From contig JALHNT010000020.1 in assembly GCA_022843385.1 (NCBI GenBank), positions 22,088 through 86,087 on the forward strand: 64,000 nucleotides of DNA, written 5' to 3'. Position numbers and translations under genes: made by a program. Source of the DNA: Anaerolineae bacterium (GTDB lineage: Bacteria; Chloroflexota; Anaerolineae; Aggregatilineales; Phototrophicaceae). Below, one piece after another: positions 25,937 through 35,531 of the stretch (positions within the stretch are counted from its first letter, which is position 1; the number at the start of each line of letters is the position of its first letter). Under the pieces are notes generated by a model. The model made no database searches. It saw nothing but the letters and a program-made list of their open reading frames with translations, and was not told the origin of the DNA.

Positions 25937-27859
25937 ATGTCGTTCTTGACACCGCTGGCGCTGCTGGGTTTGCTGCTGGCGATCCCGGTCATCCTGCTGT
26001 ACATGCTGCGGCTGCGGCGGCGCGAAGTGATGATATCCAGCACCTTTCTCTGGCAGCAAATCCTCCGCGACAGCGAGGCCAATACGCCCTGGCAGCAGCT
26101 GCGGCGCAATCTCCTGCTGCTGCTGCAACTGCTCATCCTGCTGCTGATGGCGCTAGCGCTGGCGCGTCCTTTTATCACGGTGCCAGCGGTGAGCGCTGGG
26201 CAAATCGAGTTGCTGTTGGATGCCTCGGCCAGCATGAACGCCACCGATATGCCGGATGGCGAGTCACGGTTTGAAGCGGCGCGGCAGCAAGCCTTGAGCA
26301 TCATCGATACTATGAGCGCCAGCGACCGGATGACGATCATCCGGGTGACGGATGTGCCGGAGGTGCTGGTGACCTCGACGGGCGACCAGAATGTTCTGCG
26401 CAATGCCATCAACAATGCCCAACCGAGCCGGGCTGAAGCCGACTGGGTGGCAGCCTTCACATTGGCGGCAGCCGATGCCATCAACCGCGAGGATTTCAGC
26501 CTGGTGGTCATCAGTGACGGCGGGTTGGGTGATGCCGCTGGTTTGCCCGGCGTTCCCGGCGAAGTGCGCTATATCCCCATCGGTCAGTCGGATAGTAATC
26601 AGGCGATCACCGCGTTGGCGACGCGGGCGCTGCCGGGTCAGCCACCGCAGTTGTTCGCCCAGTTGACCAATTATGGACAGCAGGATGCCGAGGTCATTTT
26701 CGATCTGCGGGTGGATGGCGAGTTGTTCAGCGCCGAACGCTACACCATCCCGGCGGGTGGCAGCCTGCCGATTGTGTCGCAAGCGCTGCCGGAGAATTTC
26801 AGCGTGGTGCAGGCGGGTCTGACGCTTCCGGGCGATGCCACTGTGGCGGATTTTCTGTCTGATGACAACACGGCCTGGGCAGTATCGAGTGGTGCCGGGT
26901 CGCGCCGGGCGCTGCTCATGTCTGAAGGCAATCTCTTCATCGAGCAGGTCTTACGCAGCCTGCCGGGCATTGAAGCGTTTCGCGGTGACATCAATCGACC
27001 CCTTCCGACTGATCCTTATGATGTCTACATTCTTGATGAGTGGCTGCCAGCGGATGGTGTCCTGCCGGATGGCGACCTGCTCATTATTGCGCCACCGGCC
27101 AGCACAACCTTGTTCAACGTCGGCGCAGCCAGCGAACAAACCCAAAATCTGACGGTAGCGCCGAATGACCCCCGAACCACTTTCCTCGACTTTGGCGATG
27201 TCAGCATTCTGCGCTTCAATCAACTGTCGGGGGTGGATTGGGCTGATGTGCTGGTCAACAGCGATGGCGGGCCGTTGGTGCTGGCCGGCGAAACGGATGG
27301 GCGACAGGTGGCGATCCTGACGTTTGATGTTCATGACTCCGATCTGCCGCTGCAAATCACCTGGCCGATCCTGATGTCGAACCTGCTGGAGTGGTTCACG
27401 CCACGCGCCGCGTTCTCGGCTCCTGAAGGTTTGCGCATTGGGCAATCGCTGGCTATTCGCCCACCCTTTGAGGCGACAACGGTGCGCGTGACTGACCTGG
27501 CTGGAACGATCCGCGATCTGGTCGTTGATCGTGAGACGCTCTCGTATGCCGACACCGAACTCCCCGGCATCTATCAGGTCGCAATTCTCAATGGGGAGCA
27601 GCTCATTCAGTCTGCGCCGTTCGCGGTGAATCTCTTCTCACCGATTGAGAGTCAGATCGCGCCGCAGCCCAGCATCAGCCTGAGCGGGAATGTGATCGCG
27701 CCGACGGTGCGCGATGAAGTCGGGCAGCAGGAGTTCTGGCCCTGGGTGGCGCTGCTGGCGCTGATCGTGCTGATGATCGAATGGGTGGTTTACCAGCGGC
27801 GGATGCAGGTGCCAACCGTCTTCCGTCCCAGCTTACGCCGGCGTCCGGCAAGCGGCTGA
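25937..27859 (+). CDS. BatA-like VWA membrane protein
   Basis: A 640-residue protein with the N-terminal BatA/YfbK-type block (FLTPLALLGLLLAIPVILLY, then LRRREVMISSTFLWQ), a second membrane helix near residues 55-77, a VWA domain near 88-260 whose MIDAS is DASASMN near 95, a long extracellular beta region, and a C-terminal helix near 600-622. It resembles Bat (aerotolerance) proteins. It is the last gene of the moxR-DUF58-NADAR-VWA operon. The MoxR ATPase likely acts on this protein; function in envelope integrity is inferred. Confidence 0.88.
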   Translation: MSFLTPLALLGLLLAIPVILLYMLRLRRREVMISSTFLWQQILRDSEANTPWQQLRRNLLLLLQLLILLLMALALARPFITVPAVSAGQIELLLDASASMNATDMPDGESRFEAARQQALSIIDTMSASDRMTIIRVTDVPEVLVTSTGDQNVLRNAINNAQPSRAEADWVAAFTLAAADAINREDFSLVVISDGGLGDAAGLPGVPGEVRYIPIGQSDSNQAITALATRALPGQPPQLFAQLTNYGQQDAEVIFDLRVDGELFSAERYTIPAGGSLPIVSQALPENFSVVQAGLTLPGDATVADFLSDDNTAWAVSSGAGSRRALLMSEGNLFIEQVLRSLPGIEAFRGDINRPLPTDPYDVYILDEWLPADGVLPDGDLLIIAPPASTTLFNVGAASEQTQNLTVAPNDPRTTFLDFGDVSILRFNQLSGVDWADVLVNSDGGPLVLAGETDGRQVAILTFDVHDSDLPLQITWPILMSNLLEWFTPRAAFSAPEGLRIGQSLAIRPPFEATTVRVTDLAGTIRDLVVDRETLSYADTELPGIYQVAILNGEQLIQSAPFAVNLFSPIESQIAPQPSISLSGNVIAPTVRDEVGQQEFWPWVALLALIVLMIEWVVYQRRMQVPTVFRPSLRRRPASG

Positions 27860-27968
27860 TTGAAGCGATGCAATCTGATGTAGAATAAATTCAGGTCTCA
27901 GAGATTTCTCATCGAAGTAGCCTACAGTGCGAGGAACTTCAGAGATGAGAACGTGTACAGGGAGCTGA

Positions 27969-29123
27969 ATGATGAGTTCTGGAAACTGGTCGAAACGACT
28001 GGTCATCGGCGGCGCGGCGCTGCTGTTGGTCGCGTTGGGATTTGTCCTCGGTACCGCCGTGATCCGTACTACTGCCAGCTCGGTCACCTTGATCGAACGC
28101 CCGGTGGTGGTCTTCCAGCAGCCCGATCCCATTACGGAAAACGAGCGCTACTTCGCCGATATTTATGCGCGGGTCAGCCCGTCAGTCGTCTCGATCAGCG
28201 TATCGGGAACGTCTGAGGTTCAAGGGGCTTTTCAATCGGGCGGGACGGGCTTCGTCATCGACAACCAGGGGTATATTGTCACCAATGCGCATGTCATTGA
28301 AGATGCCGATCTAATCGAGGTGAACTTCATCGACGGCACGATTGTCGAAGGCGAAGTGGTTGGCGCCGATTTCGACTCGGATGTAGCCGTGCTGCGCGTG
28401 AATATGCCTTCTGATCGCCTGCAACCGATTCCGTTTGGTAACTCAGATGAGTTGTTCATCGGCGAAACCACGCTGGCGATTGGTAGCCCGTTCGGTCAGC
28501 GCTGGACTTTGACCACCGGCATCATCAGTGCGCTGGATCGCACCATCAGCGGCCTGACCAATTATTCGGTGGGTTCTGTGATTCAGACCGACGCGGCCAT
28601 CAACCCTGGTAACAGCGGCGGCCCACTGCTCAATCTTCAGGGGCAGGTGATCGGTGTCAATTCACAGATTCGCAGCGAGACGCGCAGCAACTCCGGCATC
28701 GGTTTTGCTATTCCGAGCAATCTGGTCAATCGCGTGGCACAGGAATTGATCGCCACGGGTCGAGTTGAATACAGCTATCTGGGCATCGAAGCTGGCCCTG
28801 GCCTGAACCTGACGCTGATGGAGGCGTTGAACCTGCCCAACAATCTGAGCGGCGTGGTCATCGCTCGCGTCCGTGAAGGCGGCCCGGCAGATCTGGGCGG
28901 CCTGCGCGGTGCGTCACGGGTGCGCAATGTGAATGGCTTTGATGTGCCAACCCAGGCTGACATCATCACCGCGATTGATGGGGTTCCTGTGCAGGATATG
29001 AGTGCGCTGGTGACCTATCTGGCGGGCAACACTCGTCCGGGGCAGACCGTCACACTGACGGTGTGGCGCGATGGCGAAGAGATTGCCCTGACGGTGACGC
29101 TTACCGAACGTCCATCCCGTTAA
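27969..29123 (+). CDS. HtrA/DegP-type serine protease with one PDZ domain
   Basis: A 384-residue membrane-anchored S1C protease. One N-terminal membrane helix (about residues 11-32) leaves the protease outside. The catalytic triad is H108 (TNAHV), D138 (DSDVAVL) and S216 (GNSGGPL). A single PDZ domain (about 280-380) ends the protein. AGGGAG precedes the ATG. It probably degrades or refolds damaged exported proteins. A TAGAAT (-10-like) at 27881-27886 may mark its promoter, with a poor -35. Confidence 0.94.
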   Translation: MMSSGNWSKRLVIGGAALLLVALGFVLGTAVIRTTASSVTLIERPVVVFQQPDPITENERYFADIYARVSPSVVSISVSGTSEVQGAFQSGGTGFVIDNQGYIVTNAHVIEDADLIEVNFIDGTIVEGEVVGADFDSDVAVLRVNMPSDRLQPIPFGNSDELFIGETTLAIGSPFGQRWTLTTGIISALDRTISGLTNYSVGSVIQTDAAINPGNSGGPLLNLQGQVIGVNSQIRSETRSNSGIGFAIPSNLVNRVAQELIATGRVEYSYLGIEAGPGLNLTLMEALNLPNNLSGVVIARVREGGPADLGGLRGASRVRNVNGFDVPTQADIITAIDGVPVQDMSALVTYLAGNTRPGQTVTLTVWRDGEEIALTVTLTERPSR

Positions 29124-29148
29124 GTCTGTAGACCTCTTTTATAATCGG

Positions 29149-29181
29149 CCCCTTCCATGAGCCAGGGAAGGGGTCTTTGTT
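29149..29181 (+). terminator. Rho-independent terminator of htrA
   Basis: Stem CCCCTTCC (29149-29156) / GGAAGGGG (29166-29173), loop of nine bases, then TCTTTGTT. Confidence 0.85.
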
Positions 29182-29227
29182 CCTGTACTCTTGTTGCCAT
29201 CAGTCGGTTGGCTTGCTGCTCCCTCAC

Positions 29228-30367
29228 CTAATTGGTGAGGTGGAACAGGCTGTCGAGTGCGCCAAGCAGCGTCTCGAGGTCATCGGTGGTGTTGTAGCCC
29301 TGGAACGACACGCGGATGAACTGTCGTCCTCCCCAGTCAATCATCGGCGCTTCGACGCGAAATTCGTCATAAAGCCGCTGCTTGATGACAGCTACATCGC
29401 AGGGTGGCAGCGGCAGCGTTGCCATTTGCCCGAACCATTCATAACCGTCCGGGCTGATCGGCGGTAGTCCAGTCAGGGCAGCGACCTGTTGGCGGGCGGT
29501 GCTGGCGAGCAGGTGGCAGCGCTCACGCACCTCATCCCAATGATGTTCGGCCTGAAAATCGATGGCTGCTGGAACCGAGAGAAAGGCTGCTAGATCGCGC
29601 GTTCCCTGCCACTGATTCTGGGTGACGAACGATGCGCCTTCAGTCCAACCCCAGCTAATCACCAGCGGTTCGACCAGGTGGTGCAGCTCACGGCGGACAT
29701 GCAAAAACGCCGACCCCTTGGGGGAACATAACCATTTGTGGAGATTGCCGGAATAAAAGTCCGCCCCGATAGCCGCCAGATCAAGCGGCAGATGACCCGG
29801 CACATGCGCCCCATCTATCACGGTCAGGATGCCCGCCTCACGCGCCCGACGACAGATTTCCTGCACCGGGAAGATCAGTGCGGTGGGTGAAGTCATGTGA
29901 CTCAAAAAGATGACTTTGGTGTGTGGTGTGACGGCTGACCAGAACGACTCGACGAAATCGGCATGAGTCGTAACGGGCAGGGGGATAGGGTGCTGCACAT
30001 AGCGCGCCCCGGTTCTCTGGCACATGAACGTCCAGGTGTAATCCAACGCGCCGTATTCGTGGTTGGTGGTCAGTATTTCATCACCGGGTTCCAGCTTCAG
30101 TGAGCGGGCTATTGTATTCAGCCCGATAGTGGCGTTGGGGACGAAAACCAGTTCATCGGCCGCAGCGTTGAGATAAGTCCCCAATCGCTTTCGCGCTTCC
30201 TCCAACCGTTGATCCGCCTCACGAAAATAGCGCACTGGCTGTCGTTCCAGTTCACGCTGCCACTGCTGATAGACTTCAAAGACGGGTATGGGACACGCGC
30301 CGAATGACCCGTGATTGAGGAAGGTCACATCCGGGTCGAGCAGGAATAGATTTTTCAGGGCATTCAA
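29228..30367 (-). CDS. Class V aminotransferase (isopenicillin-N epimerase-like)
   Basis: A 379-residue PLP enzyme of fold type I, class V. The N-terminal FLNHGSFGACP and the block GADFYSGNLHKWLCSPKG, with the Schiff-base Lys in LHKW, match the isopenicillin-N epimerase/cysteine desulfurase-like group. Substrate is unknown. It overlaps the upstream methyltransferase gene by four bases, and that gene overlaps a histidine kinase, so the three form one operon on this strand. Confidence 0.9.
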   Translation of the reverse strand: MNALKNLFLLDPDVTFLNHGSFGACPIPVFEVYQQWQRELERQPVRYFREADQRLEEARKRLGTYLNAAADELVFVPNATIGLNTIARSLKLEPGDEILTTNHEYGALDYTWTFMCQRTGARYVQHPIPLPVTTHADFVESFWSAVTPHTKVIFLSHMTSPTALIFPVQEICRRAREAGILTVIDGAHVPGHLPLDLAAIGADFYSGNLHKWLCSPKGSAFLHVRRELHHLVEPLVISWGWTEGASFVTQNQWQGTRDLAAFLSVPAAIDFQAEHHWDEVRERCHLLASTARQQVAALTGLPPISPDGYEWFGQMATLPLPPCDVAVIKQRLYDEFRVEAPMIDWGGRQFIRVSFQGYNTTDDLETLLGALDSLFHLTN

Positions 30368-31095
30368 GTCATTTTCTCCAGAACGAGCAGGTGAGATAAG
30401 CCGATGACATCCAGCGGAGTGCCTTCCAACCGTTGCAACGTGGCCCGCAGCAGACGACCCATCGCGCCCAAACGGGCGATGATGTTATCGTAGCCGCCAA
30501 ACACGCGGCTGTGATGGATCACTGTTACCGGGCAACCGTCGAACAGGCGGCGCAGGCTGCGACCCGTGTACGCGCGCACGTGCGGAGCGAGCGAGTTGCG
30601 CCAGCGATTGGGCAGATAATTGATGAGGGGGGTGTTGCCGAAGTGATATTCTCCGCGCCAGTAATGACCATGCGTTTCAAAGGGATACCAGCGATTGGGG
30701 GCGAAGATGACGATGCGACCACCGGGACGAAGGACGCGCACCATCTCTGCTGCAGCCAGACGATCATCCTGGACATGCTCCAGCACTTCATGCGAGAGGA
30801 TGGTGTCGAAACGGTCAGCGGCATAGGGGAGATACTCGGCAGCCGCGATCAGCGCGTGCGGCGTAGTTTGCTGTGCCACTTGCACCCGTTCGGCCTCGAT
30901 GTCAAAAGCCTCGACACGCGCCCTGTAACGTTGATGTATGTGGGCGGCATACGTGCCGATGCCGCAGCCATCAATTAGTACATCGGCATTCTGCACTTTC
31001 GCCCAGCGGGCGATCATCTGGAGGCGGCGTTCCTGCCCAGCCCGCCAGACCAGGCTGGGTACGCCGCGCTCAGCAGCGAGGTCGTATCCAGTCAT
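30364..31095 (-). CDS. SAM-dependent methyltransferase
   Basis: A 243-residue class I methyltransferase (Methyltransf_11 type). Motif I is DVLIDGCGIGTYAAHI near residues 38-53, the acidic loop AFDIEAERV follows, and RFDTILSHEVLEHVQD with LRPGGRIVIFAPN are the later motifs. Likely acts on a small molecule. It overlaps both neighbours by four bases. Confidence 0.9.
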   Translation of the reverse strand: MTGYDLAAERGVPSLVWRAGQERRLQMIARWAKVQNADVLIDGCGIGTYAAHIHQRYRARVEAFDIEAERVQVAQQTTPHALIAAAEYLPYAADRFDTILSHEVLEHVQDDRLAAAEMVRVLRPGGRIVIFAPNRWYPFETHGHYWRGEYHFGNTPLINYLPNRWRNSLAPHVRAYTGRSLRRLFDGCPVTVIHHSRVFGGYDNIIARLGAMGRLLRATLQRLEGTPLDVIGLSHLLVLEKMT

Positions 31096-32954
31096 CGATA
31101 GAAGTCGCGATCATCCAGGTTCCCCAGGCGACTCAGTGTCTTTTGTTCCAGCTTGGTATTGCCGCGCCGTTGGTTGTCCTTGTTGGCACCAATCTGCATA
31201 TCGGGCCGGATTGGGACAATGACGGTCACCAGAGTGCCTTTGCCGCGTGCGCTGTCGATCTTCAATGCGCCCCCCAAGATCTCAGCTCTGTCACGCAGGT
31301 TAACCATGCCCAAATGACCAGCGCGATTACGGGCGTTTTCCTCGGCAGCTTTGGCATCGAAACCGACGCCGTTGTCGCCTATCGTGACGACCACGACTTC
31401 ATCCTGGCGATTGATGCTAACAGTGATGAGTTCGGCTTTGGCGTGTTTGCGTGCATTACCAACAGCTTCGTCTACAATGTAGAAGATGACGCCCTGCTGG
31501 TGCTCATCGAGGATTTGCTCAACTTCACGTGAGACGCGCACAGCCACATTCTGACCATGAGTTTCTTTCATCTTGGCTGCCAGTTGGTCGAGCGCGGCAG
31601 CCAGCCCTTGATTTTCCAGTACCAGTGGACGCAGGGTGAACAACATGTGGCGGATCTCTTTGGTCACTTTTCGCGCCAGCTCTTCGATGCGTTTGATCTC
31701 GTTGTTGACATCCTGTGGCGCACGTTCGATCATGCGCGGCAGCATATTCATGCGCATAGCGATGGCTGATACATCCTGGGTTGGACCATCGTGTAGATCA
31801 GATGCCAGTTTCTTACGGGCTTCTTCTTCGACCTCAATGATCTTGTTGCGTTCAGTGAGAAGATTCTGGTACAGAAGTGTATTCTGGAGTGCTACGGTCG
31901 CCTGCGTTCCAATAGCGGTCAGCAGTTCAAGGTGCTCATCTGTGAATGCGTCGGAACTGCGACTGCCATAAACCAGCACACCGAAGTTATCGAACCCGGC
32001 GCGCAGAGGGATAACCAACACAGACATTACGTCCTGGAAGCTGATAAAGGAACCCAATTCAAGGTCTTTTTTGGCTCGCTCATTAACAATGACTGGGATG
32101 CACTCGGCGAGCGCCATGCCAACACAGCCATCCACGCCGGCGATTGCCCGTTCTTCATCTCGACGGGCCAAACCTTTGCTGACTGAGACATGGAGCTTAT
32201 CGTCATCAGCATCGAACAGCAGCGCCATGCTGACGAGATCATCGCTGTTGCGTCTCTTCTCGTTACGCAGCCCCAGCCAACCGGCATCCATTGCCGCTTC
32301 GAGAATCTTCTGATACGAAAGGGTAGTGCCAAGGATCGCCGCCATGTCATAGATGACTTTGGTGCGCTTCTGCATGGCATTGACCTGTTCGATCTTCTGA
32401 GTTTCAGCAAAGTTGATTTGCTTTTTCGCATCGCTGAACTGAATATGGAGAATATAGCTCCAGACATTGGCGACTACGGCTGAGACAACCATAAGTGCAA
32501 TTTGCAGTGGCAGCGAAATTTCGGCTCGCTCAATCAACGGCTGAGGCACGAATTGTTGTTTAATGATGAGGAATACGGCAATCAGACCAACGGAATGGAT
32601 GATCCCCCAGAATCCACGCAACCGAAATGCGCTGGTGAAAATCAGCATGACGCCGTAGACCACACTCAGAGTGGCCTCTGCTCGTCCCACATAGATGAGC
32701 AACCCCATCATTACCCAATCCCCCAACAGGACAAGGGGATTGAAGATCACCATCATTCCAGGGAAGAGCACTGGAATAATCAGCACTACAGTCGAGATGA
32801 CGCCGATCACCAGCGTGATGATAATCTCGTTCAGAACGCCGCGTTGAGCTTCTGGGATGGCAAGCAGTTGAATAGTGGCATAGATCAGGAATACGAAACG
32901 TAGACCAATCAGACCCCAATTTTGCCACTGATCGAGTTTTTGCTCAGGTTTCAT
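31092..32954 (-). CDS. Membrane sensor histidine kinase (NarL/DegS type)
   Basis: A 620-residue kinase. Six hydrophobic helices in the first 175 residues form a 7TM-like input region. A coiled coil and a GAF domain (about 215-365) follow, then a HisKA_3 domain with H388 in LASDLHDGPTQDV and a HATPase_c domain with DNGVGFD near 545. All catalytic motifs look intact. The usual LuxR-type response regulator is not adjacent, so its partner is elsewhere. A basic, charged C-terminal tail of about 30 residues is unusual. Confidence 0.92.
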   Translation of the reverse strand: MKPEQKLDQWQNWGLIGLRFVFLIYATIQLLAIPEAQRGVLNEIIITLVIGVISTVVLIIPVLFPGMMVIFNPLVLLGDWVMMGLLIYVGRAEATLSVVYGVMLIFTSAFRLRGFWGIIHSVGLIAVFLIIKQQFVPQPLIERAEISLPLQIALMVVSAVVANVWSYILHIQFSDAKKQINFAETQKIEQVNAMQKRTKVIYDMAAILGTTLSYQKILEAAMDAGWLGLRNEKRRNSDDLVSMALLFDADDDKLHVSVSKGLARRDEERAIAGVDGCVGMALAECIPVIVNERAKKDLELGSFISFQDVMSVLVIPLRAGFDNFGVLVYGSRSSDAFTDEHLELLTAIGTQATVALQNTLLYQNLLTERNKIIEVEEEARKKLASDLHDGPTQDVSAIAMRMNMLPRMIERAPQDVNNEIKRIEELARKVTKEIRHMLFTLRPLVLENQGLAAALDQLAAKMKETHGQNVAVRVSREVEQILDEHQQGVIFYIVDEAVGNARKHAKAELITVSINRQDEVVVVTIGDNGVGFDAKAAEENARNRAGHLGMVNLRDRAEILGGALKIDSARGKGTLVTVIVPIRPDMQIGANKDNQRRGNTKLEQKTLSRLGNLDDRDFYR

Positions 32955-33127
32955 ATCTGCCTAAATCTGAGAATTCAGTTGGTGTCTGCGCGACTAAAGT
33001 ACCACGCCCCATCCGGTAATTCAAGTTAGCCTGAGTCCTTTAATGCTTTCTTATCCTGTATTGAAGTGCCTGTAAAGTTGCAAGCTTAACCTTGATTCTA
33101 TTGTACTCAAGAATTGGATGATACAAG

Positions 33128-33535
33128 ATGCCAATTGAATTGTATTGGGATAACGATGAACAAACCGTCCTGCTGTGCGAATTTGGTACATCATGGAACT
33201 GGGATGAACTGCGTCGGGTGCTGGCTGCTATACATAAGCTAACAGCCGCGACAGAAACGGAAATCGCCGCGATTGTCGATGTCCGGCAGGGCATTCAAAT
33301 CCCCCTCGGCGAGATCTTCAGCGCGACCGGACTGGCGAATGCCAAGTCACTGCTGACGATGGGCGAAAGCGGGACCGGCCCGGTGGTGATCGTTGGCATG
33401 AATGGCATCATCCGCAAGATCTATGACATTCTCTACAAGCTCGATCCGCGCGCACTGGCGAAAGTCCACATGACCGATAACCTCAAGCAGGCGCGGGCCC
33501 TGCTGGCAAAAGGCGCTGCTCATCCAATTCTCTAG
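33128..33535 (+). CDS. Small conserved protein, STAS/SpoIIAA-like fold possible
   Basis: A 135-residue soluble protein. The pattern of an N-terminal strand, the segment WNWDELRRVLAAIHKL, then AAIVDVRQG and VVIVGMNGIIRKIYDIL resembles the alpha/beta order of STAS-like proteins, but no signature residue confirms it. It is divergent from the histidine kinase gene. Its stop codon overlaps that of the convergent PPC gene in the palindrome CTAG. Confidence 0.6.
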   Translation: MPIELYWDNDEQTVLLCEFGTSWNWDELRRVLAAIHKLTAATETEIAAIVDVRQGIQIPLGEIFSATGLANAKSLLTMGESGTGPVVIVGMNGIIRKIYDILYKLDPRALAKVHMTDNLKQARALLAKGAAHPIL

Positions 33536-34998
33536 CGGGCAATCCGCGCTAGAACCAACACGAAGCTCCCCTGTGTGTTGGGATTGCCATCCGTGCCGCT
33601 GAAGCGTGAGGCGCGGATGTAGTAGACTCCGCTGCTTTCGATGACGAAGCGCAGGATGCGCGCGTTCTGCCCACCGCCGCTATCATCATCTTCCGCCAGG
33701 GTGTTGCCGTTGGCATCCAGCAAGCTGAGGAACGGGTCAAGATCGCCGTCGCCCCGATTAAGCGAGATGGTCACCGCATCACCTGTTTCCCCACGAAACG
33801 CGAACAGGACTTCAGGGGTTGTTGCATCCACCCGACCGGTGATGGTCGTGCCATAGCCAATCCGCTGCATCCAGTCTGGTACGCCGTCGAAGGCATTCCC
33901 CAGGCTTTGGATTTGCAACCGATAGCTGCCGCTGCTCGTCCCGGCAGCGCGATCCGCCCGGCTGGCGAGGATATAGTACCGTCCGTCGGCTGGGACGCGG
34001 AAGCTGCTCAACAAGGCGTTCTGCCCACCGCCGCTGTCATCATCCTGGCTGAGTTCCTGCAAATTGGCATCGGCGATGCTGACCAGGGCATCGAGTGTCC
34101 CGCCGATGCGATCCATCTTGATGCTGATGATTTCATCCTGCACCGCGTTAAAGGCATAGAAACGAATGGGCGCGTCGTCATCGATTTCGCCCTCGACGGT
34201 TTCCCCAGCGACGATGCGGATGGCGGTTTGGGCGGCGTTTCCCAGTCCGCTGTTCTGGGCTTCGCGCAGCGTCAGGATGAACCGCCCGCTGGATGTGCCG
34301 GCGGATTGACCGTAGCGACTGGCGATGACGATGTACGACCCGGTTTCCTCAATGACCAGATTATTTACCTGGGCGTCCAGCGAACCTGAGCCGACTTGCT
34401 CGTCATTATCGGCGATCACCTCACCGCGGCTGTTGACGACTTGGAGATACGGGTCGAGGTTGCCGGAATTGCGCTGCATGATAATTTCGATGATGTCGCC
34501 CTGCTGGGCGCGGAAGCTGTAGTAGAGCTGTGGCGAGAGATTGTCGATGTTATTGATGACCGAGTCGCCGTAGCGCAGTACGCTTCCCGACTCAGAGCTG
34601 ACGCCGATGCGCTCAATGGTCAGGCTGAACGATCCCACCGTGCTGCCCAGCCCAAAACCAAAGCGCCCGACCACGGCGTAATAGCGCCCGGTCTGTGGCA
34701 GTGCCAGTGCATTGATCTGAATGGTGTCATTTTCTGCACCATCATCCTGCTGCACCACAACGCGGCCATCCGTATCGAGCAGCAGAAACACCGGGTCGAG
34801 GTCGCCACCGGTGGCAGTCAATTGAATGGTGATGACTTCGCCGCGCAGACCGTCGAAGTAATAGACCAGGCGCGGCTGGGCGCGGTTGATCTGCCCGGTA
34901 ATCTGACCGCCATAAATCAATCCATTATCGGCATCGTCCTGCGCCCGCAGGCTGACCGGCAGCGCGCACAAACACAAGATGACAATCCAGCGAATCAT
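33532..34998 (-). CDS. Secreted protein with four PPC-type repeats
   Basis: A 488-residue exported protein with a signal peptide (WIVILCLCALPVSLRAQ). Four copies of a roughly 115-residue PPC (bacterial pre-peptidase C-terminal) beta module follow. Each has a core such as GDLDPFLSLLDANGNTLAED followed by DDSGGGQNA and a GxYYIxASR segment. The last two copies are most alike. PPC domains usually sit at the C-terminus of secreted proteases; here there is no enzyme domain, so a binding or adhesive role is likely. GAGG precedes the start on the minus strand. Confidence 0.88.
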   Translation of the reverse strand: MIRWIVILCLCALPVSLRAQDDADNGLIYGGQITGQINRAQPRLVYYFDGLRGEVITIQLTATGGDLDPVFLLLDTDGRVVVQQDDGAENDTIQINALALPQTGRYYAVVGRFGFGLGSTVGSFSLTIERIGVSSESGSVLRYGDSVINNIDNLSPQLYYSFRAQQGDIIEIIMQRNSGNLDPYLQVVNSRGEVIADNDEQVGSGSLDAQVNNLVIEETGSYIVIASRYGQSAGTSSGRFILTLREAQNSGLGNAAQTAIRIVAGETVEGEIDDDAPIRFYAFNAVQDEIISIKMDRIGGTLDALVSIADANLQELSQDDDSGGGQNALLSSFRVPADGRYYILASRADRAAGTSSGSYRLQIQSLGNAFDGVPDWMQRIGYGTTITGRVDATTPEVLFAFRGETGDAVTISLNRGDGDLDPFLSLLDANGNTLAEDDDSGGGQNARILRFVIESSGVYYIRASRFSGTDGNPNTQGSFVLVLARIAR

Positions 34999-35146
34999 GA
35001 TGTCCTCGTGGCCTGGTACCTTCTATCCATAAGCCTAGCACAGACCACAGTCGGACGCATATACCCCCTATTTTGGGGGGACAGGGAAATCAGAGATTCC
35101 CTTACGCTGTGAAATATGTAAATTGTCACCCCAAGGAAGCAACTGT

Positions 35147-35515
35147 ATGACCAGCCTACAACCGTCAGTTCCGCGTCCTTCGCCCGCTTACCCGCCTAAA
35201 CCACGCCCCTATCACATGACTGAGCCAACCTGCGAACGCGGCGTCTGCACGTTCTGGCTGACCGCCGACGAGGCGGTGCTGGAGTTCGTCAGTCACCTGC
35301 CGTGTGTGTTTCCCTTTATGGGGGCGAACCCGTTTCTGCGGCGTCCGGTCAGCCGGGCGTTAGTGACGATCAATCCGCGTTATGATTCCGGGGAGGTCTG
35401 CCGTTGGATACAGGCCTTACTCGATGCGGAAGCGGTAGCAGTGGAACTGGATGCCCCCTGGGAAGAGGCGATTGCCGGGGCCTTTGGTGACCCCGATACG
35501 ATCTGGGATGCGTAA
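35147..35515 (+). CDS. Small conserved hypothetical protein
   Basis: A 122-residue protein I do not recognise. The N-terminus is Pro-rich, then a folded part carries four Cys (two in TCERGVC). AAGGAAG lies before the ATG at 35147. No membrane helix or signal is present. It stands alone between divergent and convergent genes. Confidence 0.6.
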   Translation: MTSLQPSVPRPSPAYPPKPRPYHMTEPTCERGVCTFWLTADEAVLEFVSHLPCVFPFMGANPFLRRPVSRALVTINPRYDSGEVCRWIQALLDAEAVAVELDAPWEEAIAGAFGDPDTIWDA

Positions 35516-35531
35516 AGCAGGCGGGAAAGGT

